From the NCBI RefSeq assembly GCF_051020765.1, contig NC_134942.1, positions 4,030,001-4,094,000 on the forward strand: a DNA stretch of 64,000 bases, given 5' to 3'. The stretch is from Lasioglossum baleicum (lineage: Eukaryota; Arthropoda; Insecta; Hymenoptera; Halictidae). This document shows positions 23,807 to 35,307 of this stretch, piece after piece. The position numbers and the translations under genes are program-made. Under the pieces are notes generated by a model. The model had not been told where the DNA came from. It did not search any database and saw nothing but the letters and a program-made list of their open reading frames with translations. The first letter of the stretch is position 1; every line of letters starts with the position of its first letter.

Positions 23807-26392
23807 GTCTTTATCTACCCTCGATGACAAACCGTACATAACACTCGACGGGACACAGGAATTGAAACAAAAGGATCCACGACGCAGTCACTATGGTCCG
23901 AGTTCCCAGCGGGCGGTGTACAATTATTTCGAAATAGTCTGCAGGAGAGTACATTTGGACGATCAAAGCGGCTTTCGTGTAAAGAATTTTATCACTCGCT
24001 GAGCCCCGTAAGAAAGTACGTCGCGGCACTGACGGAATCAGTGCTGTGGCAACGCGGCGCACTAAAAGTGCATAATTACCGTGTCCGGGGGTGCTTGAAT
24101 CCGTTCGAGTTGCAGCAGTCGCGTGCGAATCCCGAGTGCAAGCGCCTCGGATGCAGAAGGGGTTGAATACACGACCGGAAACCGGGACACCGGGCCCGGC
24201 TGCTTCCCGCTGCGAGCGTACCAGTGCAGACACGGCTCTGTCAACCACCTTTCACCCTTTTCCAACCCCCTCTTCTCCTTTACCGTCACCATGGCGTTCA
24301 TTCCCGCGGAGACAAAGAAAATTCTTCGCCAATGAACGGGTCCCGAAAACAAACTTCCCAAAGGGACGGATTTTTTTATTTTTCTGTGTCCTTTAATTCG
24401 TTGAATCGACTTTTAATTGCATTCCTCTCGCATTTTTGCTCGTTCTCCACCTTCTTCAACCCCTCAGCTCGCCGTTGCATGTAATTCCGTGTATTGCGAT
24501 GGAACCGGCGCGTAAGCACCCCGCGGAATTGCACCGCTGTACGCTTACGAAGTTTCCCGGATAAAACTGGACCCACTTTGCACCCCTCCGACCACACAGA
24601 TGCACACATCGCCGCGTAGACGCGTCGAATGCAACGCGGTTACTTTTTTCCGTCTGTGTGCCAAGCGCGCTGCTTTTATTGCGGAACTTTCGAAACTGTT
24701 TATTGTTTGATTTATTCCGCTGCTTTGCTTTGTCCGCGGTGTTGTCATTAGCAGATTTTCTTCAGCTTCCGGAACAATAATGCTCGAGTGCTCGTGGTCT
24801 TGTGGATGGATCAGCTTAGCAGCCGAAGTTCGAAAAGTTATCGTTTGTGGATTTTGCTCTTGCGATTATGCCGAGCTGCAGGACAGAACGAGATGGACGC
24901 TATTCCAGAATTTTGGTTTTTATTGCAGTTTCAGTCCACTGAAATTGTCGATGCTGGAAATACGATTTTTAATGGTTCAACTGATTTTGCGATTTTTTTA
25001 CTATAATGGTTTCCGTATAAATACGTCGTTTAGTTGTTATCAGTTTAATGTGTTCTTTAAGAATTATTTTAGCAAACAGTACATTTCTATTCGTTCACAT
25101 TTTACCGCGTAAATTTTATAATTTGCAAAATTTTTAAAGGCATGGAAATTATAAAAATCAAATTGTAACTGATCTAAAAATGTATATTTGCATAAGCGTA
25201 TGAATATTTATCTTTTTTCGCGAACAACCGGAACGTGTACAAATCGTAAGCACAAAATTGTGGCAGCATAAAAATTATAAAAATGAAACTGTAACTGGCA
25301 TAGAAATTTATATCTTCCCCGCTCAGACAAGCGTAAAAATATTTTGCTTCGCCAAAACAAAAATATGTGGTCTCTCAAGCGGAAGTTGCAACGTGAGCGG
25401 AAAACGTTTCGGATTGAACAAACCGCGTCCTCCGAGGATCATTACAATCATCCCAACCAAAATATTTTTGACTTCTCTGGGGCAGTCGGGGTATATTTTC
25501 ATTATTGTTGAAACTGTTTACACGATTTCCGATAACCAACGGTGTGTACGCTTCGGAAAAGCGGATTGCGCGCTAACGACATAAAACAAAGTAGCTTTCG
25601 CGCGTTAACTGTTTTCCATGCATGACAAACCCTCGGATATTGGACACGGCGACACAGAAGACACAAAGGTGTAAATAATCCATTCGCATGAAAAAGAAAT
25701 GTTAACCTTTTGCCGTGTAATTAAATTTCATATTTTATCCATTCCCTCTCATCATAATCATCTAAAGATCGGTATCGTGCAATATTTAAAAATGTTTAAA
25801 GCAGTTGCTATTTATTATGATTAATTTTGGTATATCATTTTATTTAGAATAGAAAAATTATTGGAAATAAAACCGTTTTTAAATTAGTTTTTGCTTATTC
25901 GCTATCCTTTTCTATATTCTAATTATAAGAAGGAATACTGTAGGTACACGATACTGCTAAAAACGCGTAGTTTAAGTTAGTATGAAAAATATTTAGAACA
26001 ATTTTGTCATTTGCAATTATTACTATTATATCATTGTGTATATTGTGATATCATAGCACAATAGAATTTAGTTTTATGTACAAATTATATAATGAAAATG
26101 CAATAATATAATTATTAGTTATTCACATTTGTCAACACATAGCTGTGCACTGTGCACTAATAACACTAATAACAATTTCCACATAATTTGTATTGTAGCA
26201 CAAATCAGAACAATTAGGTAATGCATCACTAGACTGCGCATTTCATGCAGTTTTATCTAATTGAGTAGACGCATTTTAAGGCAGTAAGAGAGATTAAAAT
26301 AATTGAAAAACACCAATGTATTATCTTCAACTTGTTAAAATGATTACCGTAGTTCTTTTTACGATATTTTGACAAAAAATACAAGGGAATTA
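23807..26392. other. no confident gene
   Basis: A G+C-richer patch (23870-24780) with overlapping frames on both strands, none recognised, then A+T-rich DNA from about 25.0 kb. A plus frame at 24780-25112 is hydrophobic towards its end but has no start context or homology that I can argue for. Nothing structural between 25600 and 26390. Confidence 0.35.
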
Positions 26393-26450
26393 GCAAAAAA
26401 TGAAAGTATAGCACAGGCGTTCAAATCAAATAATTATAAGACAAAGTTTC
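26393..26450. repeat. dispersed direct repeat, copy 2
   Basis: Near-identical to 19331-19389. It abuts the poly-T start of the next fragment, so it marks the edge of a cluster of broken elements. Confidence 0.75.
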
Positions 26451-26462
26451 AGGTAGTGCGAC

Positions 26463-26587
26463 GTTTTTTTTTTTTTAATGGTTATATTACGTCGCACTTA
26501 ACCTGCTAGGGTTTTTTCGCGACGGGACCTACACAGTTTTTATGGAATATTTCCAGAGGTGCCGGGCGCGGCGTCGGAATCGAACCG
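26463..26587 (-). mobile_element. possible tRNA-derived SINE 3' remnant
   Basis: Read on the minus strand, GGTTCGATTCC (26576-26586) is a perfect match to the RNA polymerase III B-box consensus. It is followed by a body of about 85 bp and then a run of 13 A residues (plus-strand T run 26464-26476). That order fits a SINE. The A-box end is missing because a MITE fragment starts at 26588. An ACGTCGCACTT / AGTGCGACGT inverted pair lies around the A run. A chance B-box remains possible. Confidence 0.45.
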
Positions 26588-26674
26588 ATAACATTTTTGC
26601 AAAGGAAAATATCGCTTCAAATGGTCTCGGGAACCTCCTATTTCCGGGAAGTTCAGGAATTTTGGGACACCCTG
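26588..26674. mobile_element. CAGGGTGTC-type MITE, right-end fragment
   Basis: ATAACATTTTTGCAAAGGAA through GGAATTTTGGGACACCCTG followed by TA matches the right quarter of the palindrome at 16028-16384. The rest is missing. Confidence 0.8.
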
Positions 26675-26740
26675 TATAATACTAATAGCAAATCTTCGTA
26701 TTTAATCTTAGACTAATAGGTATGTATTGGTAAGTTTCCA

Positions 26741-26887
26741 CATAGGTAGTCTTTAACTTGTAACTTGTTACTTGTATATAAGAAAGTAATAAAGATGTAT
26801 TTCAGTCACTATTTTAGATGCTCAAGTAACTTTTAGGCGTTGCTGTTACACATTTCGCAAGTGTCCACATACTTTTGAGCGGCAGTG
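26741..26887. mobile_element. Tc1-like element end fragment
   Basis: The minus strand reads CACTGCCGCTCAAAAGTATG then TGGACACTTGCGAAATG, a typical Tc1-like terminus beside TA (26888-26889). Only one terminus is found; the inner limit is uncertain. Confidence 0.55.
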
Positions 26888-27700
26888 TAAGTAAAATTTC
26901 GGCCCCAGTATTTTCGGATATGTATCGGGACATACATATAAGTTTCTGCGACTTTGCCTATATCTAAAGAGTTTGTAAAGTCGAGATATGATTTTCAGAA
27001 ATTCCATTTCCACTGGCGCGTATCATAATTGGATCGATTCGGGAACGACCCGGCGGCGCGCCGCCTCTGGAAAAACACCGGGGCACAAGTTTCTTCGAAA
27101 TGCAGAGTGGTGTAATCGACGTTCCCGGCGCGCAGTGCCACTCATACAACCATTTTCACGGGTTCTGTCCCATTATTGTTTCACGGATGGAGTACGGACA
27201 AAGCTTATCACCGTTCTCACGGTTCTGTTCCGTCATTGTCCCGCGGACGGCAGTCGGACAAAGAGTTTTCAAGTCGTATAAAGGGTGTCCTACGCACCGG
27301 TAACATAATGGAACATCTTTCCTCGGTCTTCGTCCAACGTGACGTTCGTCCGTCTCTGTCCTCGGCTTTTCTCATCCACTTAGACTCTTTGACTTCAACG
27401 GTGGAGTATAACGTCGAAACAGGAACGGGATTTTTTTGTCGGCCTTCTCGAAACAGAAACTGCCGGAACCGGAATTTGAATTATCGCGACCGTAAGTGCC
27501 CCCTCGTTTTCGAAATCGTCGCCCGACCCGTAATTATCAAAATGGTCCGACCACCGAAATCATGTAATCGTCGATTTTCAGAAAACTTCACGGGAACTAC
27601 TTCGACAAGTGCTCGGAATTCACACGAAAATTATTTAACGCGTTCTTCCTCTCGACATAAATTTTGTTCATTTATAGAATTGTAATACACACACACACAC
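26888..27700. other. no confident gene; local 60-bp duplication
   Basis: At about 27145-27264 two neighbouring units share TCACGG-TTCTGT-CC, ATTATTGT/GTCATTGT and GGACAAAG. The plus frame 27176-27685 (169 codons) runs through it and has no recognisable domain. Confidence 0.4.
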
Positions 27701-27818
27701 CCCAAGTAGCCACGTACGTCCCTAAAACGTACGTTTCAGGTCCAGTTCACGTCCAAACGTCCTACGTCCATTCTGCGTACGTTTTAGGGACGTACGTGGC
27801 TACACGTGGCTACTTGGG
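27701..27818. mobile_element. short palindromic element
   Basis: CCCAAGTAGCCACGTACGTC (27701-27720) and the next 13 bases are the reverse complement of 27776-27818, with one arm carrying an extra 10-bp duplication of ACGTGGCTAC. The centre is rich in ACGT. It follows an AC dinucleotide run (27687-27700). No clear target duplication. Confidence 0.7.
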
Positions 27819-28388
27819 ACGAATATGTGTCACAGGAGAAGAATTTTTAATTTAAACGTCGAATGAATTTTTGTATCGATCGAAAGTAAATATTTCATGA
27901 GAAAACAGTGCTTCGTATATTCAGAGAATAACTCTGCCCAGGAAAATAGTTGCAAAAATCGGTTCTATGATCTCCTGCTTTGACAAGTCCTCCGTGTAAC
28001 GAGCGGAGTTTCTGACGAATATTTTTTTCATACTCGGAGGGAGAGTTTATTTGAGGAAATTTCTATTTGCAGGCGAAAATATTTCATTCCAACAGAAATG
28101 TCAAACACGAAATGTTAAAGGTGAGTCATGTGTACAGGTGCTCGTGTGGACTCGCCCTGTAACCGAGTATACGAGTACTATATAATTACATAATCATATT
28201 ATGAATACATGAGTTTCAAGTGGATGAAACTGCACGAAATACACTGAAAATATTCTACCCTCGGAGTTAACGTTTCGGTGCAGGTACGATTAATTAGAAA
28301 ATCAAATATCACTTCCTCAGGAAATTTGGTGTCAGTGTTGGAAGTCATTTGTTAGAAAATTAAATTAACCAGGTCTAATAAACACGGT
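27819..28388. other. no gene seen
   Basis: A+T-rich unique DNA with no usable reading frame or repeat. Confidence 0.5.
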
Positions 28389-28396
28389 CTAATAAA

Positions 28397-28607
28397 TAGA
28401 CTGCGGATGTTCATGCATTTTCCAATTTTTGTCGACAAATTTTAAGAACGTGGAACGAAATAAAATCATATTTCTAATGGAAAAAGCCTTTGCAGATTCG
28501 AGACAAACGGAGACTGTACAAAATTCGACAGAATTTTATATTCCAGCTCTTTCAACTCTTTTTCGAACATTTTCATAAACCATAAATGCATAAACATCCG
28601 CAGTCTA
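28397..28607. mobile_element. hAT-type MITE (TAGACTGCGG family), complete
   Basis: TAGACTGCGGATGTTCATGC to GCATAAACATCCGCAGTCTA, flanked by a perfect 8-bp duplication CTAATAAA (28389-28396 and 28608-28615). The target resembles that of the 8968 copy (CTAATAAT). The minus frame 28466-28708 is incidental. Confidence 0.93.
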
Positions 28608-28615
28608 CTAATAAA

Positions 28616-29402
28616 TAATATACGTATCCTACCAATTTTCTTTAAACCGAAATAAAATTCTACTTTGGTTTTCTTAATGTACAGCTTTTGAAGAATATAC
28701 GAGCACAAAACAGATATAAATGTTCTCCTTATTTAGGAAATTATACGAACTACAAGAAAGTTCTGATCACTGTAACCGTAAAATAAATCGTAGGGCAAGG
28801 GGTTAAGTTAAAGTTGATGAACAGTCCAAGCCCATCGTATGTTAAAGCACACTCAGGAAAGAATAGCAAAATACTAAATAAATCGATAGAAGACATTCTC
28901 TCAGCTAAATATGAAATTTGTGCAGCTGATACATTTCCCGTTGATGTAAAAATTATGGACCATCCTCTCTTTTTTAACGAACTGAAAAGACTCGTTAAAA
29001 ATCGCTAAAGCACAACAGACTTCCACAATGTAGATAAAGCTCGGATTGAACAATTTCTGAAATAAAGCACGGGTGGCAGCGATTTAATTGCTCGTAAAGA
29101 TCTTTTGTTTGCGGGAGTGAACTGTTTCATTGAATTTTTGATGCGCAGGGCGTAAGAGGACGCCGGGAAGTGGCCGTTTGACTCGCAGAGGCAAGCATCG
29201 TAAAAGCCGGAAAGAAACGAGCCGGAAACAGAAGGTGAGTCCCTCTTGATATATCCGCTATTGCTGGCGACCAGCATGATGTGATTTGCAACGTGTTAGG
29301 TATATGTTCTATATAGTTCCGTTTCTTTATGTCCGAGTCCCCCTTAGAGTGGATACGCCATTGTGTGACTTGTGTCCCCTCAATTCGTGCTCCCTCTCCT
29401 CA
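28616..29402. other. no confident gene
   Basis: A 64-codon plus frame at 28814-29008 (MMNSPSPSYVKAHSGKN start) and a minus frame at 29005-29277 are unrecognised. No repeat found. Confidence 0.35.
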
Positions 29403-29410
29403 CTCATGAC

Positions 29411-29808
29411 TAGATTGTGGGTCTTTATGCATTTATTGCAAAATTGAGTAGATAAAAATCAAAGTTCATGGAAAAATTTGGAAATCGAAGATGTCAATAT
29501 ACACGGTGTCCCAAAATTCCTTCAACAGCCGGAAATGGGAGGTTCCTGAGATCATTTGAAGCAACATTTTCCTTTGCAAAAATGTTATCCGCGGCTTTGT
29601 TTAGGAGTTATTAACGAAAAACACGGACCAATCAGAGCGCGACTTAGACGCGAGTTGGCACAGTCGGCCAATAAACAGTTGGCGCGGCGGGAAAATCTCA
29701 GGAACCTCCCATTTCCGGCTGTTGAAGGAATTTTTAACATTCAATTTAGTTTCTATTTTCTGCAATCGATGCAGACAATTTTTATTTTGCCTAAAGATCC
29801 GCAGTGTA
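29411..29808. mobile_element. hAT-type MITE interrupted by a Tc1/mariner-type MITE
   Basis: Left end TAGATTGTGGGTCTTTATGC and right end GCCTAAAGATCCGCAGTGTA are flanked by CTCATGAC (29403-29410) and CTTATGAC (29809-29816), seven of eight identical. Alignment with the 8968 copy (inverted) breaks after GATGTCAATATA and resumes at AACATTC; about 37 bp of the host MITE are missing there, replaced by the inserted element listed next. Confidence 0.88.
29503..29735. mobile_element. CAGGGTGTC-type palindromic MITE nested in a hAT MITE
   Basis: Starts at CACGGTGTCCCAAAATTCC after TATA and carries the whole left half including ACACGGACCAATCAGAGCG; the right half is internally deleted (jump after GGCGCGGCGGG to AAAATCTCAGGAACC) and its final bases are lost together with adjacent host-MITE sequence. 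The frames 29556-29834 and 29601-29825 are translations of it. Confidence 0.88.
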
Positions 29809-30084
29809 CTTATGACAAAGTCCATAAACCGTAAAAGTATTCGAAGAATTTCAAAACAGAGTTAATGGTCAAAGTTTAAATAAAAAGAAAAGAAATAAAT
29901 GTCTATGTAGCTCTTTTATCGGAACGTTTCTACGGAAATGTGTGGCTATTCGGCTTGTTTTTAAGAAACAATGGTTGAATTGAAATTTCTATTAAGTCGC
30001 AGACGGTTCTCCTGAGAATGTAAAAGTGTACGGGGCTGAAGTTCGTTAGTATGTTCATTTTATTCAATTTCACGCACCTGTGAG

Positions 30085-30113
30085 CTCTGTAAATGCATAA
30101 AATTCGCAGTCTA
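30085..30113. mobile_element. hAT-type MITE right-end fragment
   Basis: GTAAATGCATAAAATTCGCAGTCTA ends the family terminus (one gap). No left end seen upstream. Confidence 0.5.
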
Positions 30114-32020
30114 GTTATTATGAAAGTGGACGACACTGTTGACATTTACACTGCATTTTCATCAAAACAGCTTCCCGTGCAGCTACAGTTAGTTACAGAA
30201 GTCTACATTGTCCACACAACGGAATGTAAATTTTAATTTTTAATCCTGCGGTCACGTTGCGTTCGCCAACCTCGAATTCAAATATAGTGGATATGTCGTT
30301 TTATAAAAATATTTGAACGGGCACCGACATTTACGTATCTGTGGACAAATCATATTATCTGCCATTCAATTTACAATATTAATGCTTTTATACATTCTAT
30401 TCAACTTTGTTCAACTTCAAGCGTTAAATGTCCTTTAATTAATTTAATAATTTGATACCAGTATCGCCAACGTTTGCACATTTTGGATTTTTGCAATATT
30501 GGTAGTTAGTCCTAAGCTAAATTCGTGTATAAATCAATTTTAATGAACGGTTCAGTGCAGTAATTTGGAAATAGTGAACAGCAAGCAGTTGAATTTCTCA
30601 TTTTACATTGGCGTTCCCGAAAATGATTAATAAGTGAAATGTTTGTTTCCCAAATAAAATCTGCAATCCCAGCACAGATCTAAATTAGTGCACGTCGGCG
30701 ATTGCAGTTTCATCCTGCAACGTGCACAAAAGTTCTTCCAGCTTCTTTTGTGCACCCCCGGAGGAGGGTAGACTTGTGGACTCGGACTACAAATAGAAAA
30801 CTGTTGCTGACTGGAAGAGCAGAAAAAGGAGACGACTGTCGCGAGGAAGCATTAAACAAAAGTTTAAGAAAGTGAAGTCAACAGAGCGACTGCACAAATG
30901 GGAACAGTCGTCTTTGCGAAAAATAGAGGAATTCGAAGGGAAAAAGTCACTGACGAACTGTACGGTGCGCCCTCAGTTTGTACAATACATTAATCGACAT
31001 TAATTGTTAAATCTGTGTCCTACTTCTCACATCTTCCCACATTTCCTATCTCTGAGGAAAAGTGTTTCATCTGAGGAAGTATTTCCCGGGACAATTATTC
31101 TTACAATTAATGACAAAGAAAAACAGAATGGAATTTTATTTTCTCCTGGCTATGCATTTCTATAAAATTATTCATTCAATCAATTATGCATTCTTTCGAT
31201 CTTTTTTTCTATTCCCTTTTATTGTACGTGAATACATTTCTATTTCTTCCCTTTTATTGTATACGTCACACATTTTTATACTATGCCGATTTTAATGAAT
31301 GGTGGTTTTTTCAAATCCGGTTGAAAAATGTTCTGATTTTCAATTTTCTTTTTGTGGTTAGTTTGTCATACACAGGTTCTAATAAACGTTTTTGTATTCT
31401 CTTTGACGAAGACAGAGATGTGAATTTTTTAATATCCTCTTTGACATATTCTTCAAAGTATGCTAAGTGATTGTAGAAAGTTAAAATTGTTGCTTTCTAG
31501 GAGACAGCACCGTTGAAAGAATTCGTTTGAAACTCTCGGATGTAAAATAACGAGACAACCCGATCGATTCGACGCTTATTAAAATTCGTTTACGATCGCT
31601 GCCGGCCTTAATCGCACGATCGCGATTTATCAAGTACGTGAAGAACGCAGCGTTGTGCCAAGTATACTTCGCCGAGTTCTCCAGACAGTCACGTTTCGGT
31701 CGTAACAAAGACAACTTCCACGGAGACGAAGCCCGGTAGCTACTTTCGTCTTACTTACTTATCCCTTCTGAGCGGAAACGTGACAGCGTTCCTCGAAATT
31801 CCTCCTGCGGAGCCGTCGGAGTTTCTTCGAGTTGCCGGCTCGAGGAGTCAGGGCGCGCGAAGCTGCGGACGACGATGCATTATTGACTGCAACGACGGAT
31901 TTGTATCTGATCAATCAATGTGATCTGATTAAGAATCAATTTTTGAATTGTCATGTATGATTCTAAAGAAAATCGGATTTAATCGCGAACTCTGGAGACA
32001 TTTTGTGTCATGGATGCATG
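30114..32020. other. no gene seen
   Basis: Mainly A+T-rich. Overlapping hydrophobic plus frames at 31062-31295 and 31186-31470 reflect T-rich codons rather than a protein family. A frame at 31481-31714 (minus) lies in a G+C-richer patch to 31880 and is unrecognised. Confidence 0.4.
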
Positions 32021-32180
32021 TAGACTGCGGATCTTTACGCATTTATGGCTTCTAAAAATGAAAAAAAAATGCTAGAATATAAAGTTCTACAGAATTTAAT
32101 AGGATTCTTATTTATTTCAGACCGATAAAGGCTGAAAATAAGATTTTATTTGCTCCCACTTTCTTGAAACTTGCTGCAAA
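32021..32180. mobile_element. hAT-type MITE, right end lost at a transposase junction
   Basis: TAGACTGCGGATCTTTACGC and the interior (ATATAAAGTTCTACAGAATTTA, GAAAATAAGATTTTATTTG) follow the complete copy at 43828-44030. Homology stops at AAAAATTAAAAATTGC, exactly where the next element's transposase stop codon lies, so the two elements are fused by deletion or insertion. Confidence 0.8.
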
Positions 32181-32769
32181 AATTAAAAATTGCTGTTCAT
32201 ATCGCCGTACATATTCCGGATCACTGCGTTTAAATTATCTGCAGTTATTGCTGCACATTCCAGTATGATTCTTCCTCTCAGATTCTCTACAGAATCTATG
32301 GGATTTGAATAAATTCTATCTTTCAAATAACCCCACAGAAAAAAGTCAAGGGGACTTAAATCAGGTGATCGGGCTGGCCAACGTATTGATGTATAAACGC
32401 AGTTATGCAAACAATAAAAAAACGTTATAAGAAATGTTTGGAATGTAATGGAGAAGCGTTTGAGCATCTTCATCAATAACGATATTTTTCGAAAATATCT
32501 CGAGATCTAATAATTTTTTGCCATGGTGCCCTAATAATTTTTTACGTAGAATGAACAGAAGAATCGATCTGTGTAAAAAAGAATATGCATTTCTATTTAA
32601 AGAAATGATATGCAATTGTTAATTGCACATGCACAGCTGCATCTAAAAACAATTTAAAGGCCTACAGATGTAGTGCTCTTCGAACCATTTATCTTTCTCC
32701 TTTGGCATTTAATTCGTAAATGCATAAATAACGGAGTTATGACTTGAAACAATTGCCCGGACCACCCTG
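32181..32769 (-). mobile_element. Tc1/mariner-type element, internally deleted, one terminus
   Basis: On the minus strand the element starts CAGGGTGGTCCGGGCAATTG, flanked by TA (32770-32771), runs through non-coding 5' sequence and joins directly to the last part of a transposase. The opposite terminus is absent where it meets the hAT MITE at 32180. Confidence 0.75.
32183..32390 (-). pseudogene. Tc1/mariner-superfamily transposase, C-terminal fragment
   Basis: The minus-strand frame 32476-32183 contains, near residues 33-50, WPARSPDLSPLDFFLWG followed by YLKDRIYSNP. This is the conserved end of the DDE/D transposase core: the acidic residue in SPLD corresponds to the third metal-binding residue. 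About 65 residues continue to a stop after MNSNF. Family members of this type usually have over 300 residues, so the N-terminal DNA-binding domain and first two catalytic aspartates are gone. Upstream, the same element's 5' end survives (to 32769), so the loss is an internal deletion. The first 30 residues of the frame (LLITFFYC region) are probably out of register. It cannot be active. Confidence 0.85.
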
Positions 32770-32771
32770 TA

Positions 32772-33439
32772 TATATATTTTCGTTTAGAAGCAAATTTCC
32801 ACCTTTGATAAATTCAAGATGATGGGGTTTCCTCAGAATTCGGTGATTTCGTTGAGGGGTTATTTACCACGGGAAACGGTCCCAACCCCCGAGCTCGATC
32901 ATTCCGGCACCCTATTCAGCGACGGTCCGCCACTATCCGAGACCACAAGTAGTATTAATCTTCCGTGGAACCGTAACCGGTATTCCTTTAACATGCAAAT
33001 ACAGTCTGCACTCGGCCACGAATATAATTTACGTCTGTCCTCCGCGAACAAACGGGTGAAATCAATGAAGGCCCCCGGTTCCTTGGCTTCGACCCGACAG
33101 TTCCGTGCCACCCTTTCTTCCCCGGGTTACCTTGTCGAATTAGCATTTGCGCCGGTGAATTGTTCACGGTGGCTAGCGGCCGCTCAGACGATAGCGGAAA
33201 GATTTAGAGCCGTGTGCCCGCGTACTCTAATTCCTCCCCAGAGGGCTTAGATACCTTGGATACCTACTTTGCATACCGGGACCGTTGGATCGTGCTGTAT
33301 CATACTTCGAGCTTTCGAATACTTTTGGCACTACTCACTGATCAATACCTTGAATTTTCTCATATGTACCCAACGAAATTTCCAAGCAATTTGTTATTAC
33401 TTTCGCCTTTAAGGCGGTAGACTCGTTTCCAGGGTCGCA
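32772..33439 (+). other. unrecognised open frame region
   Basis: A 143-codon plus frame (32819-33250) with a shorter minus frame inside it. Composition is more G+C-rich than the flanks. No domain recognised; possible exon or chance. Confidence 0.25.
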
Positions 33440-33996
33440 AGGGTGCGGGAATCGCGTTCTCATTTCTTGATAATACAAAAACGGAGTTTCTCGATAGTCA
33501 GGAACGCTAGATAAAAGACCGATCTAGGGCGCTATCTCCCTCAAAACTCCTATTCTTCGTTTACGAGGCGTAATTTGCACTATTCGGCAGCATGTAGCTA
33601 TGAACATAGCTATTGGGTTGGAAAGAAAGTTCGTAGCATTTTCAAATTAAGAATCCAAGATAAAATTGAGGTATTTATTCATATGTTTATTCAATAGTGC
33701 GAGAAGTTACCTCGAAAATGGCAAAAGGTATATAGAACAGAATGGAAAATTGTTATCGAATGAATCTATGAATAAATATCTGAATTTTAGCTTTCAATTT
33801 TAATTCACAAACGCTACGAACTTTCGTTCCAACCCAATACATCACGCTGCCGAATAATGCATATTACGTCTCGTAAACGAAAAAATAGGACTTTTGGGGG
33901 CGATAGAGTCCTAGATCGATCATATTTATCTAGAATTATATACTACCGAAAACCCAATTTTTGCATTATTGAGAAATGAGAACGCGAACCCCGCAC
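33440..33996. mobile_element. palindromic element with a mariner MITE in its loop
   Basis: Left arm about 33440-33596 (TCGCGTTCTCATTTCTTGATAA ... TTCGTTTACGAGGCGTAAT ... ATTCGGCAGC) is the reverse complement of right arm about 33845-33990. The loop is occupied by the separate TA-flanked element at 33613-33837. The arms differ by roughly one base in eight. Confidence 0.8.
33613..33837. mobile_element. mariner-type MITE
   Basis: Starts TTGGGTTGGAAAGAAAGTTC, ends GAACTTTCGTTCCAACCCAA, flanked by TA at 33611-33612 and 33838-33839. 225 bp with no transposase. Terminal form matches mariner elements. Confidence 0.88.
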
Positions 33997-34748
33997 CATG
34001 GCAATCCTGTGAAAAAAAGAGTCCACTGGCGTAGGAGTACCTACATTATATTGACCTACATTATAGTAAAAGAGCGTGTGGTTCTGAGCCTGATGGGAAC
34101 AGGTATCGAATTTCGCCATCAAATCTGGGATACTTGTTGATGCACCTAATTTAATTAAGTAATTATTCATTAACGATGATGAATATTATAAAGCAATTAA
34201 TTACGTAGCAATCTACTCTATTGAAGCTTTCCACAGTGGAGACGGGAACATAATTAATATTGTTTTTCTTATTAATTTCGAATTGTTGATGAAATAGAAT
34301 ATTTTTAGCGTTCTGTTCCTACTAGATACACAATGTATCTGTATCTTGCTTCTGCAACTGTTTATTTGCACATCCAAAATGTAATGAGCATACATATAAA
34401 CTTGACTCCTACAGTCTACGCGTATATCGAATGCAAACATGTTCCGGATAATTTCCGTGCAAACATAATTTGGTTCTAAATACACAGTCGAATAGTATAA
34501 CCTCGTGTCACTGCGTTTCGCTATTAATTCCTGGTTATCGCGTTTTGATTTTGACAGTACGAGGACGTACGAGAACAATGTACAGACGAGAACCATTCCA
34601 TGATACCATTTTCGTTGTCTTCGATTCTACACGCTCCATTTTACTCGTTCTTTAGTCAATACATTAATTAATATAATACGTATTGAAGTTTTCATATACG
34701 TGTATGGAACGATGTTGACATTTCTTTGTGAAAAAAATATTTAACATA
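33997..34748. other. no gene seen
   Basis: A+T-rich. Opposing frames 34213-34596 (minus) and 34470-34655 (plus) have no known motif. Confidence 0.4.
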
Positions 34749-35060
34749 CAGGGTGGTCCATTTATCTTGAGACAGTCAATTATAATTATTACGGAAACCA
34801 GCAGGAATATGAAAAAATGTTTTATACGAAATATTATTATTTTTCGAAGTAGAATAAGAATATGAAATAAAAAATATGGGTTTCGATTTGAAAAAATGAA
34901 GTTGTCCTTCATCTAACCCTTAAACGGTCATTATGGAAAAATGTACATAGCGCCATTAAATGTGCCCCTTCATATTAAGAATATTTTATGTAAAACATTT
35001 TTTCATATTCCTGCTGGTTTCCTTAATAATTGACTGTCTCAAGATAAATGGACCACCCTG
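34749..35060. mobile_element. Tc1/mariner-type MITE, 312 bp
   Basis: Starts CAGGGTGGTCCATTTATCTT, ends AAGATAAATGGACCACCCTG, flanked by TA (34747-34748, 35061-35062). Inverted repeats extend about 75 bp with minor gaps, then an unpaired centre. The frame 34664-34912 (minus) is inside it and incidental. The terminus CAGGGTGGTCC is shared with the element ending at 32769. Confidence 0.9.
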
Positions 35061-35307
35061 TATATATTTCATGTTAAAATATTGAAGTTACAAAGTTGCA
35101 GATCGATAGTTCCACAAATGGCAGGACGAAATCATCCCTCGCGCGAGAAATGTGTCAAATTGACACGAGGGACAGACGAGGGTTAGCAATGAATCATATT
35201 TTACAAAACCCGCGAAAAATTAATTCCTTCATCCCCTTTCTCGGTTCTAATAAAACTGGTTCGGCAGGAAAAATACTGCTAGACATTTGCTAGATATTTG
35301 CTATTTA

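Noticed and set aside
26576..26586. Intact tRNA gene
   Set aside because: Only the B-box is present; no A-box, anticodon arm or acceptor stem can be drawn.
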